This document shows, piece by piece, positions 1-10,157 of a stretch of 64,000 nucleotides of DNA (its first letter is position 1; the number at the start of each line of letters is the position of its first letter). The DNA is from Mesostigma viride. Its lineage: Eukaryota > Streptophyta > Mesostigmatophyceae > Mesostigmatales > Mesostigmataceae. A program made the position numbers and the translations under genes. Location: positions 1,951,940 to 2,015,939 of the forward strand of contig RPFO01000246.1 in the NCBI GenBank assembly GCA_009746045.1, in the 5' to 3' direction. The notes beneath the pieces were generated by a model. The model ran no database searches. It was not told where the DNA came from and saw only the letters and a list, made by a program, of their open reading frames with translations.

Positions 1-69
1 GGCATATGGCTTGGCCATCGAGAAGCCGGAGTCTGCCCAACTTTGGTTGGACTGCCTGCACTCTCTCGT

Positions 70-240
70 GGGGCGGGCTGTTGGTCTCAAAATCATGCAG
101 TCCCAAGACGGAGGCCATGGCCAGGCTCGGCCTGGCCGCCCCCCCCGCCTGAGCTCCGCCTGTTAGACGACACCCCAGTTTCCTACCCCGCTTCCGGTCG
201 CTCCAAGCTGCTCGGCAGCTGGCCCGGGTTGGCAACTGGT
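70..240 (+). pseudogene. LINE reverse-transcriptase remnant (thumb region)
   Basis: A short, frame-disrupted piece reads as the part of a LINE reverse transcriptase just after the catalytic box. A KTEAMARLGLAAPP stretch (the KTE landmark common in this region of LINE RTs) is followed, after a frameshift, by ELRLLDDTPVSY and LLGSWPGL. A similar but more complete piece lies at 51,600-52,015. No endonuclease or upstream RT motifs are seen because the window begins here. It is clearly non-functional. The LINE clade cannot be assigned from so little sequence. Confidence 0.45.
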
Positions 241-1312
241 ACGGTACGCGAGTATATACTTTGGGCTCCACAATACGGGTATATTCTTTAGGCTCCAAAA
301 TACCGCGCTCCAAAATACCGCGTGCCAAAATACCCTGTTTTGAGGGTTTTAGGGTGACAGTGCATCCGCGTGGGAAACACTTAGCCTAGACAGTAATGCA
401 CACAGCATGTCATTTCCCCATGTTCTCCAATTGATTACTTACCCAATTAGCACGCTCGTCTATGATGTTCGATCATGCATGCAATATTGATTGAGATTTG
501 TTATACATGCAATAATTGGTTGACATCCTTCATTTGTGACCCGCATTCAGCGATTCCTGTTCGATCTTGTGCTTATGATTGCCCATGTTGGCACCCCGAG
601 TTGGCACTTCGTGATCAGCCGCTGGCCCTTGTCGACAGGAGTCGACGACGTACCATGCAGGCAGCCGCAGGCCCACTGAGCTCCGGCCCATTTCCGCCAC
701 CGCTCTACAGTAATGTACTAAAAGCATGCTGCCTCTTATAATTGGCATCCACAACATTGTGCGTCTTCTTGTCGGCAATCTTGAGAAACTGCTTTCGTAC
801 ATCTTCCGGAACCTTGTCGCAGGCCACCGCCCCTGACCCTGAGATGCTGGCAAAGTGTGCTCGGATACGGCTTGCGCTGATGGGCCGGGCCCGCTCTTGG
901 AGTAGAAGTTCTTGTTGCAAAATAAGCAGCATTGCTTCGTCTCAGAGACCAATTTACCAGTTAAATGACTAGTGGACTGTTCCACCTTCTCCTTTGAACA
1001 CATAATCCCACGTACTCTGGACCCCTCTTCGGCATGGCCGGCTGCACTACCCTATATTAAACATCATGTCAGCCGCACTGGCCTCGCTGCACGCTCGTAG
1101 CACAACCACAGCGGCATATTAGTGCTGCCACTTGTCATAATTAATGCATTATTCGCGCCATTTCCTAAAGGCTCATGCAGGTATTTTTCGCGGTTTTCTC
1201 CGTGGAATGGGGAGTAAAAACGCCGCGCCAAAGAACCTAGGCGCCGCGTTGCCCGCTGGTACCCCCAAAATTTTGTAAGTCGATCCAGTTGCCGTACCGT
1301 GAAAAATACGCA

Positions 1313-1475
1313 CATTATCAGCGTACGCCAATACGCCGTATAATACGGTAAATACGCCGTATTATACAATACGGCGAGGTTTGGCGTACTAACGTACTAG
1401 AAATACGCCGTATTGCGTTCTCAACGCAAATACGGCGCATAATACGTATTTTTCGCGTATTATACGGCGCCCGGC
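1313..1475. repeat. Dyad-rich TACGCCGTATT repeat cluster
   Basis: Words such as AATACGCCGTAT, ATAATACGG, TATTATAC and TACGGCG recur here on both strands, so the segment is built from short overlapping inverted repeats. A related cluster lies at 2,922-3,075 and isolated matches occur near 250-330. It could be a decayed foldback element or a simple-sequence expansion. No coding potential. Confidence 0.5.
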
Positions 1476-2921
1476 TCCGGAATTTGGCGCCAGAGCTAGT
1501 TTTGGCGTTGCTGACCTAGGCAGGTACGCAGCCTGAACCGTACTTGGGGAGTACGGGCCTACGGTTGGTCCCGCTTGTCATCTCTGCCAGTTGACGGCGT
1601 GGGTAAACGATGGCAAAACGAGACCGACTTGCATAAATATGATAGTTGACCTCCGCGGCCATGGAGGTGCAGAAATCTGACTGGTATGGGAGCATGGCTT
1701 GACATTTTGAACTGCAATTTTGCAGGCATGATCCATAGGTCCTAAACAGCGTATATCATTGGCAGGCAACGCCTGGGTGTGCGCAGATATGTCTCGACCC
1801 TATGCTCGGTGCAGCAACCTCGTTTGATCAGCGACCAGGTCGGTCGCCGTGCATGTGCTAACTGTTACTAGGCGGGAAATAAGTCGATACGTTTGTACGC
1901 GGATAGATGTGTAAAATATATTGCTGACATGTTTTATTGGCGACGACGGCCAGGAAAGCGGCTCGCAGCTACATCGATGAGGTGGGCATCCGGCTAGCTC
2001 CAGCAAGGAAGGTAATTAATCTGCGGTTTTGATCTGGTATGTGCTATCCTGTTCACGTTTTATTGCATACTGTATCAAGGTTTTGGGTCGAATCGTATAC
2101 CTATCAATAAGTTCATGGTTGTAATAAGGAATTAGTTCAATTAGCAATCTATATACCATGCAGTGGATGAGTATCACACTTCATGACCTTTATGTAAACA
2201 ACAAACTGTCGACACCCCCTAGGGCTCCCCCAGAATAGATTCTAGCCAGCTGTCTAGAAGAGGGCAATCGACATAGCTTTTACATTATAGCATGACTTGC
2301 CATGTATTTCTCGAGCATAGTATACTGATCTAGCCCCAACGGCTTAGAGTAGCCCCAACGGTTTAGAGTGGCATGAACGCAATCACATTAGCCCAGCCAT
2401 GGCTCAGCGTACGTGGCCATTTGCTTATGCCTTAGCAGACGCCCGTTGAGCCCACTTCACCTTTCTTGTACAGCATCAGCTATGCTTCAGCCTACCTCTG
2501 GTATCGTTAATAATGGTTGTCCCACAGTGATGCGCCCCGGCCCCGTGATGTGGATAGAGCGCTCGATGTGGCCTGCCCACCGACTGGTGGGCGGTGGCAG
2601 TGAGAGAAGCTAGGGCGCCCTCCCTCCCTCTCATTGTGTACAGGGGTTGAAGGTTCCTCTACTTTGTATTGGCACCCACGTGACGCAGTCACGTGATAAT
2701 TAACTAATTAATTAATTAATTACACTTCATACAATTGATGAGACAACCAAGTGAGTGTCAAACGGCTACCGGCGACCTCTACGTGCATTGTATTGTTTTT
2801 CATCAAGATTGAGACATTAGCTAGAGTTTTTGAGAGGCACGCCCATGGGATAAACACCTTAGAATATTTTATCCTAATTGAAAATCCACTTTTCCGGTCA
2901 AAAAACCACTTTTTTTTTTTT

Positions 2922-3075
2922 GGCGTATAATACGCGTATAATACGCGTATAATACGGCAATACGCAATACGCCGAGGTTTTGCCGTATCGCCGTATTGCC
3001 GTACTGGCTCACACTGCACATTATACCGCAAGGGCGTTCGGTACGCGTACTCCCGTATTTTTGCGGCTCAGTACG
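2922..3075. repeat. Second dyad-rich TACGCCGTATT repeat cluster
   Basis: Begins with a T tract followed by three tandem copies of GTATAATACGC, then GCAATACGCCGAGG, CCGTATCGCCGTATTGCCGTA and further matches to the 1,313-1,475 cluster, including the shared word GCCGAGGTTT. It is the same dispersed sequence type. Nothing suggests a gene. Confidence 0.5.
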
Positions 3076-3523
3076 GCGTATCATGCCAACCCGGCAGCTG
3101 GCTCCCCGATTGCGAGGACCGCGGACATGACGACCCGGATTGGTACGTATATGGCCTGGGCACAGCTCCACAAGCACCGTCGCTGGTGTCCAGAGCACCC
3201 CCGCCCTGCCCCGGACTGTCAAACACAACCTCTTCAAGGTCGTCATCCTGCATGACGATCCTGACATATAAGTAAGTAAGTAAGTAAGTACTTGCGTATC
3301 ATGCGCAAAGGCATGCCACGGAGTACTATGCTAATCTCATTAGAAAAATAATTACACAAAAGTTTAAACAAATATCGTCTGCATCATCCCCCAACCGTTT
3401 AAGCATTATATGGGGATGTAATCCTCATCCGAGCTGTCCTCTACTGTAATGGCAGACGAGGCGGTAGTGTAGCGGCTATCCTCAGGACCAATAACCTCGG
3501 CGACCTGCGGACTTCTACCCTGC

Positions 3524-3760
3524 ATGGCTAGCAACGGGCCGCGGGGCCCGTGGGGAGAAAACAGGAGCATACCCCTCGGGAAGGTGCTTATCGCAGATGG
3601 CAGCCCATTTCTCCTTGTCAATCATGCGGGCGCGGTCACGATCCTGACCTATGGAGCCGAGACGTGGACGCTGACGCAGGAGCTGGAGCAGCAACTCGAC
3701 GGCGCGGTCACCAAGATGCTATACGTTACTAGTGCGCTCAACATTCCATTTAGCCTGTAC
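3524..3760 (+). pseudogene. LINE reverse-transcriptase C-terminal remnant
   Basis: A plus-strand frame reads TYGAETWTLTQELEQQLDGA followed by VTKMLYVTSALN. This matches the well-known 'YG(S/A)ETWTLT...RxDGxxTRMLR' segment found downstream of the RT domain in many LINEs. The rest of the element is not recognisable on either side, so this is a fragment. Other pieces of what may be the same LINE type lie at 70-240, 21,448-21,531 and 51,600-52,015. Confidence 0.6.
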
Positions 3761-4063
3761 ACAGTCAGCCATGAGGATTTGTATGCTGATTTACCATATG
3801 CTTCCCATATTATTAGGCACTGTCAGGCGCCTGTGCCTATCCGGGCACTTCGCACGCACATATCAGGTAGACACGATGGATAGCTCATCAGCAGGCACCA
3901 AGCCCACCCAACCTGGGCGTTTTGTTCTCACATGGCGTGCATGCCCCGCGCCGCCGAGCGCGGCCGGGGCACCACCCGTGGACCTTCCGGGATAGGATAG
4001 ATAGGCATGGATATGTGTGATACCCACATCGCAATTGGCTCACATGCCAGGGCAGCCCCCTGC
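3761..4063. other. Unassigned DNA
   Basis: No gene or repeat recognised. A GC-rich foldback (CCCCGCGCCGCC / GGCCGGGGC) lies near 3,945-3,972. Confidence 0.4.
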
Positions 4064-4300
4064 ATTAATTAATTAATTAAAATCATAGCTCCGTTGGGAG
4101 CATATGTAACACATAGTAGCCCTGAGAAAGGGGCATCTATGGGTTTGTAATACAATCAGGGCTACAACCTGCAGGTGGAGGAATCATGTACAACTGTCAC
4201 CTGCTCTGGGTGCACAAGGTGCACCTGCACCGCCATGATGGTTCATGCCTCCTTAACAAGCACAGGCACCCAGGGGGGGCTTGAGGAGAGGGCCTAGAAG
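4064..4300 (-). repeat. Family-2 retroelement 3' end, reverse orientation
   Basis: Read on the minus strand this matches the 3' end of copy G (55,970-56,045). It has GGCATAATATGCCCC-like sequence, a CTCAGGGCTA block, ACATATGCTCCCAACGGAGC (a small hairpin with a CAAC loop) and then an (AATT)n tail at 4,064-4,080. No coding part is visible, so it is a 5'-truncated copy. The upstream limit near 4,300 is approximate. Confidence 0.55.
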
Positions 4301-5712
4301 GCCTGCATGACATATGGGGTGGAGGGTATGTGGCTGAGCCCCCTGCATGGCATGACAGTCTGCCATCTGGAGGCATGCAGATGCATGGTTCGCAAGGATA
4401 GGTGGCAGTTAGTCACGTGAAGGAGACCACCCCCAAGTCCGGCAGTCAGTGGGGGCTCCGCCAGTGTGACCCAGTGGCATTCACATGCAGTGATTCGGGC
4501 CGTGGTGCCGCCGGATAACTATAGGTCTTAGATTAATTAATTAATTGCACGTGACCGGTCATTAGAATCTTTATACCAGGGCATGCCTCGCATTTCCGAC
4601 GAGATTAGGCATGCAGCGTAGAATTGCATTTGTTGACCATCTTGCCCGCACAACCCAGGCGAACACCGCCCTTGGTCCAACCGGTCAGACTGACCCCTCA
4701 CGGGCCGGCCATGCAGCCTGGCAGGGCGGGTCTGACCTGGCTTGGGCCGCACGGCATCTCCAGGAAGCCTGGTCGCCCTCCTCTTTCATATCCAACTCAG
4801 CTGCATGCTGGCCGACCTCCAGGCCCCAGCTGCACGCTGCATGGAATGTTCACCACGCATCCACACTCGATCCACGCCATCGATCACCAATGCCTCAGTG
4901 GCAGTGCTATATATATGCAGGACAAGGTGCGATGGAAAGCTATTGTCAAGGCCCATGAACCTGCACCTGTTGGTCAGCCCCGGCCTCCCCCTGAGTCCCT
5001 AAGAGGTCGAGGAATTAATGGGCAGTGTAGCTTAAAGAGTAGCCTACAGTGCATGGAGCCCTTATATTAGAGTAGCTAGCTAGTAGCGTAGATTGGACCA
5101 TAGATAGAGTGACTTTTCGCGAGCCGTGGCTCCACGCCCATGCATTCCCACCCCATCAATCCATGGAATACATGTTACGTGATCTCCCAACGGAGTAACA
5201 TTATAATTTAATTTTGGGGGGGGGAGCCCTGGGGGGGGAAGCTAATCTACTCCCGGCTAAACTGCAACGAATCCTAACTAAGCTACAAATCCTAATCTAC
5301 AAAATTCTAAACTACTGAACTGAACGCCTCCCCTTCCTTTGGGGGCCGGGGGGGGGGGGGGCTTACCCACAGGTTCAGGCACATGAGCTTAATTGGACGA
5401 TGGCTTGCCGGCATCTCTGCTAATTGCCCTGCATAGCGGTCCATTGAAGCGAGAGAGAGGGAGCGGGTCCGAGTCTGCCTGTCAGACCAGAGCGCCGCGC
5501 TGATCGAAGGTCTTCATGCGCATGGCAGTGCTCCATCGGCTTCGTGCTGCGCTGGACCCTCACCTGGGCCGGTGAGTCCCAGATGCATGGGATTCCGTAG
5601 TGGTCGCAACACTCTCATGCCGCTGTCTTTGTCGCGCGCCGCGGTGATAGGGGAGGTGCGCTGCCTCCTCCCTGATGGGTTTCCGCTGTGCATGCTTCGT
5701 CTTTGTTTACTA
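4301..5712. other. Intergenic DNA, no gene recognised
   Basis: No supportable coding region. The stretch includes an (AATT)n tract at about 4,534-4,547, a TAGC tetranucleotide run near 5,070, G-runs at 5,216-5,238 and 5,347-5,361, and an isolated CTCCCAACGGAG hairpin near 5,184 resembling the 3' end of family 2. Confidence 0.45.
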
Positions 5713-5990
5713 TTAATTTATTAATTAATTAATTAATTAATTAATTAATTAATTAATTAATTAATTAATTAATTAAACTCGTGCTCCTGCATGTTGGGGA
5801 GACACGGAGCACCGAAGTGCTTTTAATCCCTGTGTGTGCACAACTGGGAGAAAGGGCGCAGAGCTAGACCCCCATTCTCCTTCATGCCATGCAAAGGCAT
5901 GCCACATGGCTGCATGCAATCGGACACGCTAACGTTCGATCCGGCGATCTGTGGGTGCAATAGTTAGACCCATGTGAGCATGGCATAACT
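5713..5990 (-). repeat. Family-1 retroelement 3' end, reverse orientation, with long (TTAA)n tail
   Basis: On the minus strand this is the 3' end of the family seen at 18,780-19,004 and 50,295-50,518. It contains the block around TTGCACCCACAGATCGCCGG, GGCATGCCTTTGCATGGCATG, the 'GGGGGTCT' block, CACACAGGGATTAAAAGCAC, then the terminal hairpin (CGGTGCTCCG...GGAGCACGAG) and a (TTAA)n tail of roughly 60 bp. Only the 3' end is present, as expected for a 5'-truncated retrotransposed copy. Confidence 0.7.
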
Positions 5991-7559
5991 AGTGTTAGCA
6001 CTCCCACGGTCCTTAATTTAGGACTTTGTCCTAAATTTAGGACCGATTTACTATAACCGAGGTACCGGGGGGGGGGGGGTCACTACATGGACCGTACCCC
6101 ATGTGGACCGAACGTACCCGGCATGATGTACCCGACCCGTGGTACCGGCACATGGTACCCGGATTCCGTACTCGGGTACCGGGTATAATGGCGGGAAAGT
6201 AGGTACCTCGACCAAAAATATAACCGATTTTGGAGCGAAAAAGTGGGTGCGGGAATGATCTGATGAGGTGGATATGGCGACCTGACAATCGTGGCCGGCG
6301 TTTTCACGTGCGCTTATCATTTCGGGCGCCCAGTAGCAAAAACGAAAGGTTGTTAGTTATGCTTAAAGGCTGTGAATATTTTCTGCGCAAGTTTTTATGT
6401 GTAGCGCTGTAGCACAGCGGCACAACAAAAATGGGTCGCAGATCGCCTGCTCGCGGAGGATCGATTTTGGCACAGACATGTTAGTGTATTAGCAATGGTG
6501 GTGCAAATCAAGCCAGGAAATTTTTGTGGACCATTTTGATTATAGTCTGGAGTTTAGAAACGGAGTATTTGACATGGGAGCGCCTGGGCCGTGATATTCT
6601 TGCCCGATTTCCATTGTCGACCATGTTTTAGGGACGTTCAGGCTGGGCAGCGAGCGCACCTTATAGGTCTTCACTTTCGGTATTTCTTGGACCTAGAACG
6701 CAGCACAAGCGTGGTTTATATCATTTTCGAACCAGTTGGCCAGCTTTGGTGCGCTCAGCTCTCGGAAAGCTGACCTCGCTGCGGATTTCAGCGACTTTTT
6801 TGTAACCATCTTGAATGAGGCGACGTAAGTAGCAGGTACGTGCCGGGGTGTCCTAGATCATGAGACATGAGTGTAACTGCATGGCAACGCTGTCGTGGTG
6901 TTTTGAGTCAGCCAGCTATGCCTAAAAAGAGGGGGCGCTCTCTGTGCACATAACTGTCACAAATAGTTGGTTTACGTCATACAATTTTTTACGTCTCTAT
7001 CTTCGTCGTCCGCTGCAGCTAAAACACACATGCGTAAGAGCTGTTTTACTCATGTGTTAGTTATAAACCATGGTCCTATGGCCTGCAGTCGTTCAGGGTG
7101 TTCTCAGACAGTATATACAGACTGTATGGTTTACGTGTTACATGGACCCTGAATTCGCTCACAAAGCGTTGCATGTTAGCACAACGTTGTTTTGTTACTT
7201 GATTTGGCTGCATTCATGTGTTATAGTTGCAATGCAAATGCATTGTTTTTTCATCGCTGGGTGGTGGCCAGCATGTCTGTGATGTCAAAGAAGGTTTGGC
7301 ATATGCTTAGAGAAAGTTTACCGCAAGGGGTGGGCCATGTTCAAGCCGGGCAACCTCAGCAACCATGCAACCGTATATTGCATTACCTGCACCATCTGTG
7401 ACACCGTTAAGCACGCGTATATATAGAGGCAGCCACAGCAGGGTATGGCCTTGTTATACGCTGCCCCGCCATCCCAAGGCCTCGTAGGGTCCCCTAGCGC
7501 TTGTAAGATGCTCAAAGGACCGTTTTTCTTTTCTGCACTGGCTGCAGCTTACCACAGCA
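5991..7559. other. Unassigned DNA
   Basis: About 1.6 kb with no recognisable gene. Only short frames are present. A G-run lies at 6,067-6,079 and a GGTACC-rich stretch at 6,050-6,210. Confidence 0.4.
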
Positions 7560-7889
7560 GAATGCGCCGCAATCGTGCGTTACTTAGCACAGGAACGCAA
7601 GCTCCATGGGTGCACAGGGCCAATCCCCGACGAGAACCTGGAGAGGTTCTTTAACAGGGGAGACCACCGCCTCGCTATCCTGTGCAGCTTCTTCCAGCTA
7701 CCCCTGGACCAAATCGCCACCAACATCCGCGCCCCAGCCCAGCCTGCGCAGCCGAGTGAGCCGACAGCCACATCGGCTTCCTCCCTCTGCAAGGATGACA
7801 TCCGAGCAGTGCTGGAGGAGCACGTGACCTGGCCGTTGGCCGAGAAGCTGACCTCGCTGAACACGACGCTCAACACGGTGGAAGCCCGG
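7560..7889 (+). pseudogene. Family-1 ORF1-like gene, copy A, first segment
   Basis: Encodes a piece related to copies C and E. The RYLAQERKL motif here corresponds to LQFLAQERKLF in copy E. It is followed by NLERFFNRGDHRLAILCSFF, a Pro/Ala-rich linker and a predicted coiled coil (EKLTSLNTTLNTVEA). The family protein resembles an L1-type ORF1p, an RNA-binding chaperone, because of its C-terminal half (see 16,750-18,097). The frame runs straight into an inserted inverted-repeat element at 7,890, so the gene is broken. The 5' UTR seen in copies C and E was not found upstream. Confidence 0.55.
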
Positions 7890-8674
7890 CCGCCGATTAC
7901 AATTCGTTCAAGTGGCCCGCCGGAGCGGCTGTACAATTTTTCCCAGTGAGCGCGCTGCCAAGTGTACTTGTGGGCAAAGTTTTAGGTGCCCCGTCACTTC
8001 GAGGTACTAAAAATTAGGCTACGGTACGAATTCAGCGAATTTCAGCGAATTTTCAGTCGAACCAAAGGAAAAGACGGCAACTACCAAAAAGTTTCCGTTA
8101 CGAATTTTCAGCCCAACACTCGCGCAAAATGAAGTGACGGCAACTACCAAAAAGTTTCCGTTACGAATTTTCACTCCCACACGTTTGCACAAGAGGAAGT
8201 GACGGCAACTACCAAAAAGTTTCCGTTACGAATTTTCAGTCCCACACTTTGCGCAAATTTTAGTAGGGCTGCACGCAAGCTACCTTTCAAAATTTTGCGC
8301 TAGTATGGAACGCACTTCATTCGTCTGGAGGAACTCTGCCCGCCAACTACCCCCGTTCAGAATGTTCCGCCGAAATTTACTTGAGATTTGGAAATCTGAA
8401 CGTGCGCGCAAATTTTAGTAGGGCTGCACGCAAGCTACCTTTCAAAATTTTGCGCAAGTATGGAACGCAATTCATTCGTCCGGAGGAATGCTGCTCGTCA
8501 ACTGCCCCCGTTCAGAAAGTTGCGCCGAACTTTACTTGAGATTTGGAAATCTGAACGTGCGGTTGGAGTTTCCCGGGGAAACCCAAGTTCCCGAGTAATT
8601 CACCAATGACGCGCTTCGAACACTTGCCCGCTAAAACCTAAGCAGCCGCTCCGGCTGGCCACTTAAACGAAATG
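7890..8674. mobile_element. 785-bp inverted-repeat element inserted in copy A
   Basis: The segment splits the copy-A frame exactly where copies C and E are continuous (GAGGCCCGG then GTCTCCAA). Its ends are imperfect inverted repeats of about 31 bp: AATTCGTTCAAGTGGCCCGC near 7,901 against the complement of GCTGGCCACTTAAACGAAAT at 8,654-8,673. It encodes no transposase. The CATTTCG-like ends resemble those of the CACTA-ended MITE at 17,077, so it may be a diverged relative. A target duplication is not clear. Confidence 0.6.
8066..8560. repeat. Two sets of tandem repeats inside the 785-bp element
   Basis: Three tandem units of about 60 bp carry GACGGCAACTACCAAAAAGT followed by TTCCGTTACGAATTTTCA (about 8,072-8,245). 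They are followed by two units of about 150 bp that begin GCGCAAATTTTAGTAGGGCT and contain CATTCGTC(T/C)GGAGGAA and GAGATTTGGAAATCTGAACG (about 8,256-8,560). The arrangement resembles subterminal repeats of a DNA transposon. Confidence 0.65.
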
Positions 8675-8714
8675 GTCTCCAACGTGGAAACCAAGGTCGT
8701 CCACAAGCTACAAC

Positions 8715-9409
8715 AGTTAACGTTCTTAGCACACGCAATGTGAAGGATATGGTTGCAATGCAGCAATGTGTGATATGGTTGGAAACGGAGCTTTGTTAAA
8801 ATCGGATAATGTTTACAGCGCTCACACACTTGAGGCTTGTACACGCGCTTGCCAAGTCAAGGCACAACACGTGAGGCGGGCTCGCAAGAGATGCCCATTT
8901 GGCACTGGCCTATTGTTTATATACTTGTGCACTGTGCTTGCTAGTCCTGAGCAGCCTAGGAGGCCTGCTCAGTAATAACACCCCCGGTACAGTATTCACT
9001 ACCTGTACAGCGCCCACTCCTATACAGTAGGTCTGCCATACAGGCACAGTGACCACAGAGCACAGTCCACAGTGACTATTGCATCTGCACCTAGAAGTCC
9101 AGGACTAAGCCTGCGGTACCAACAGACCACAGGTTAAGGTTCCTATTTCCTGCGTACGACGTATTAATCCAATACCGTCGTAGGTACAGCACCTAATTCC
9201 TGTCAGCCCAGGAATTACTGTCGACCCCATATGTCGTCGGCAAATATTCACGTCCGACTTAGAAGAACAGCCGGCTCGCGCTCGCGCGCGACCGGGAAGT
9301 CGGAACGCCATAACTTTCTTGATACTTGTCGGAATGAACTCGTTCCGGTGCCGCTGGAATCGCAGAGATATGCCGAATCAGGATCACGCCAATGCGCTTG
9401 GCGTTAACT
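8715..9409 (-). repeat. Copia-1 3' LTR
   Basis: 695 bp, bounded by AGTTAACG at the left and CGTTAACT at the right, a perfect 8-bp terminal inverted repeat. It does not have the usual TG...CA ends. It is the 3' LTR because pol and gag lie to its right on the minus strand. Confidence 0.93.
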
Positions 9410-9427
9410 CCAATCCTTTCTTTTCTT
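9410..9427 (-). promoter_or_regulatory. Copia-1 polypurine tract
   Basis: On the minus strand AAGAAAAGAAAGGATTGG lies directly against the 3' LTR. Such a purine run primes plus-strand DNA synthesis in LTR retrotransposons. Copia-2 has a similar run (AAGGGAAAGAATGGCTGG) at the same place, including the final TGG. Confidence 0.75.
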
Positions 9428-10157
9428 GAGCTGTAGCAGCTCACACAAGTCTACATACAAACACACACAATGGGTACTGGATATCCTCCCCAGACTACAA
9501 GTCACAACCCGCTGGGCATGACAGTCAGCTTGGATTCCTTATTATATGTACATAGCACCCATACTGGCTCAGGAGCACAAACAAATTACAATGAGTCCCT
9601 ATCCCTTCACGGGAGGCTCGTTGTGTTACCCATGTACAAGAGGTTGGCCAACTGTGGCAGCCCATAGGTGTTCAGCTAAGAACTTGAGAAGTATGTACAA
9701 CCTTCAGGACCTTAGGCGAAACCCCACAGATCACCCACAACAGCTCATCAGAAAACATTGCTGACCCCCAGACGGGAGTCGGCGCCGGTCTGCTGCCCCT
9801 TATCGAACCAGACACAACATCTACGCGAAGCACATGCAAAACACAAGCTCCCATACTCGTTCCAACCGTGGAAAATCAGGGGACCTGTCGCCACCTCACC
9901 AGCATGGTGGATGGGTCAGCCAGTCCGTGAAACTCCGCCTTAAGACGGCACCAGGGAATCGAACCCCGCCCACAAACCACAGATCTGGGGAAACCTCAGA
10001 CTGAGATGAAAACCCCAGATAGACATCTCTCCATCAGAGACAATGTCAGACATTCCCACACCAGAGACATGTCTCACCCCTCAAGGTGTGCTCAGGATTA
10101 TGTACAATCAAGCTCCCAGCCTGATATCCAGAGACTTAAGCACCCAGCTCTCAGCTT
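9428..10157 (-). other. Copia-1 long 3' untranslated region
   Basis: About 730 bp between the pol stop and the polypurine tract. No protein-coding frame here matches anything I know. AGAC/CAGAGAC-type short repeats occur near 9,980-10,080. Confidence 0.5.

Larger units (their letters stand above)
241..3520. other. Intergenic DNA, no gene recognised
   Basis: About 3.3 kb in which I see no convincing gene. The open frames are short and resemble no known protein. It holds two clusters of self-complementary TACGCCGTATT-type sequence (listed separately), an (AATT)n tract at about 2,700-2,722 and an (AGTA)n tract at 3,271-3,290. A GGGTTTTAGGG stretch near 337 looks like one unit of telomere-type repeat. 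Confidence 0.5.

Noticed and set aside
475-1003. Overlapping frames of 75-157 codons on both strands
   Set aside because: No domain, no codon pattern that favours one strand, and mutual overlap. Treated as chance open frames.
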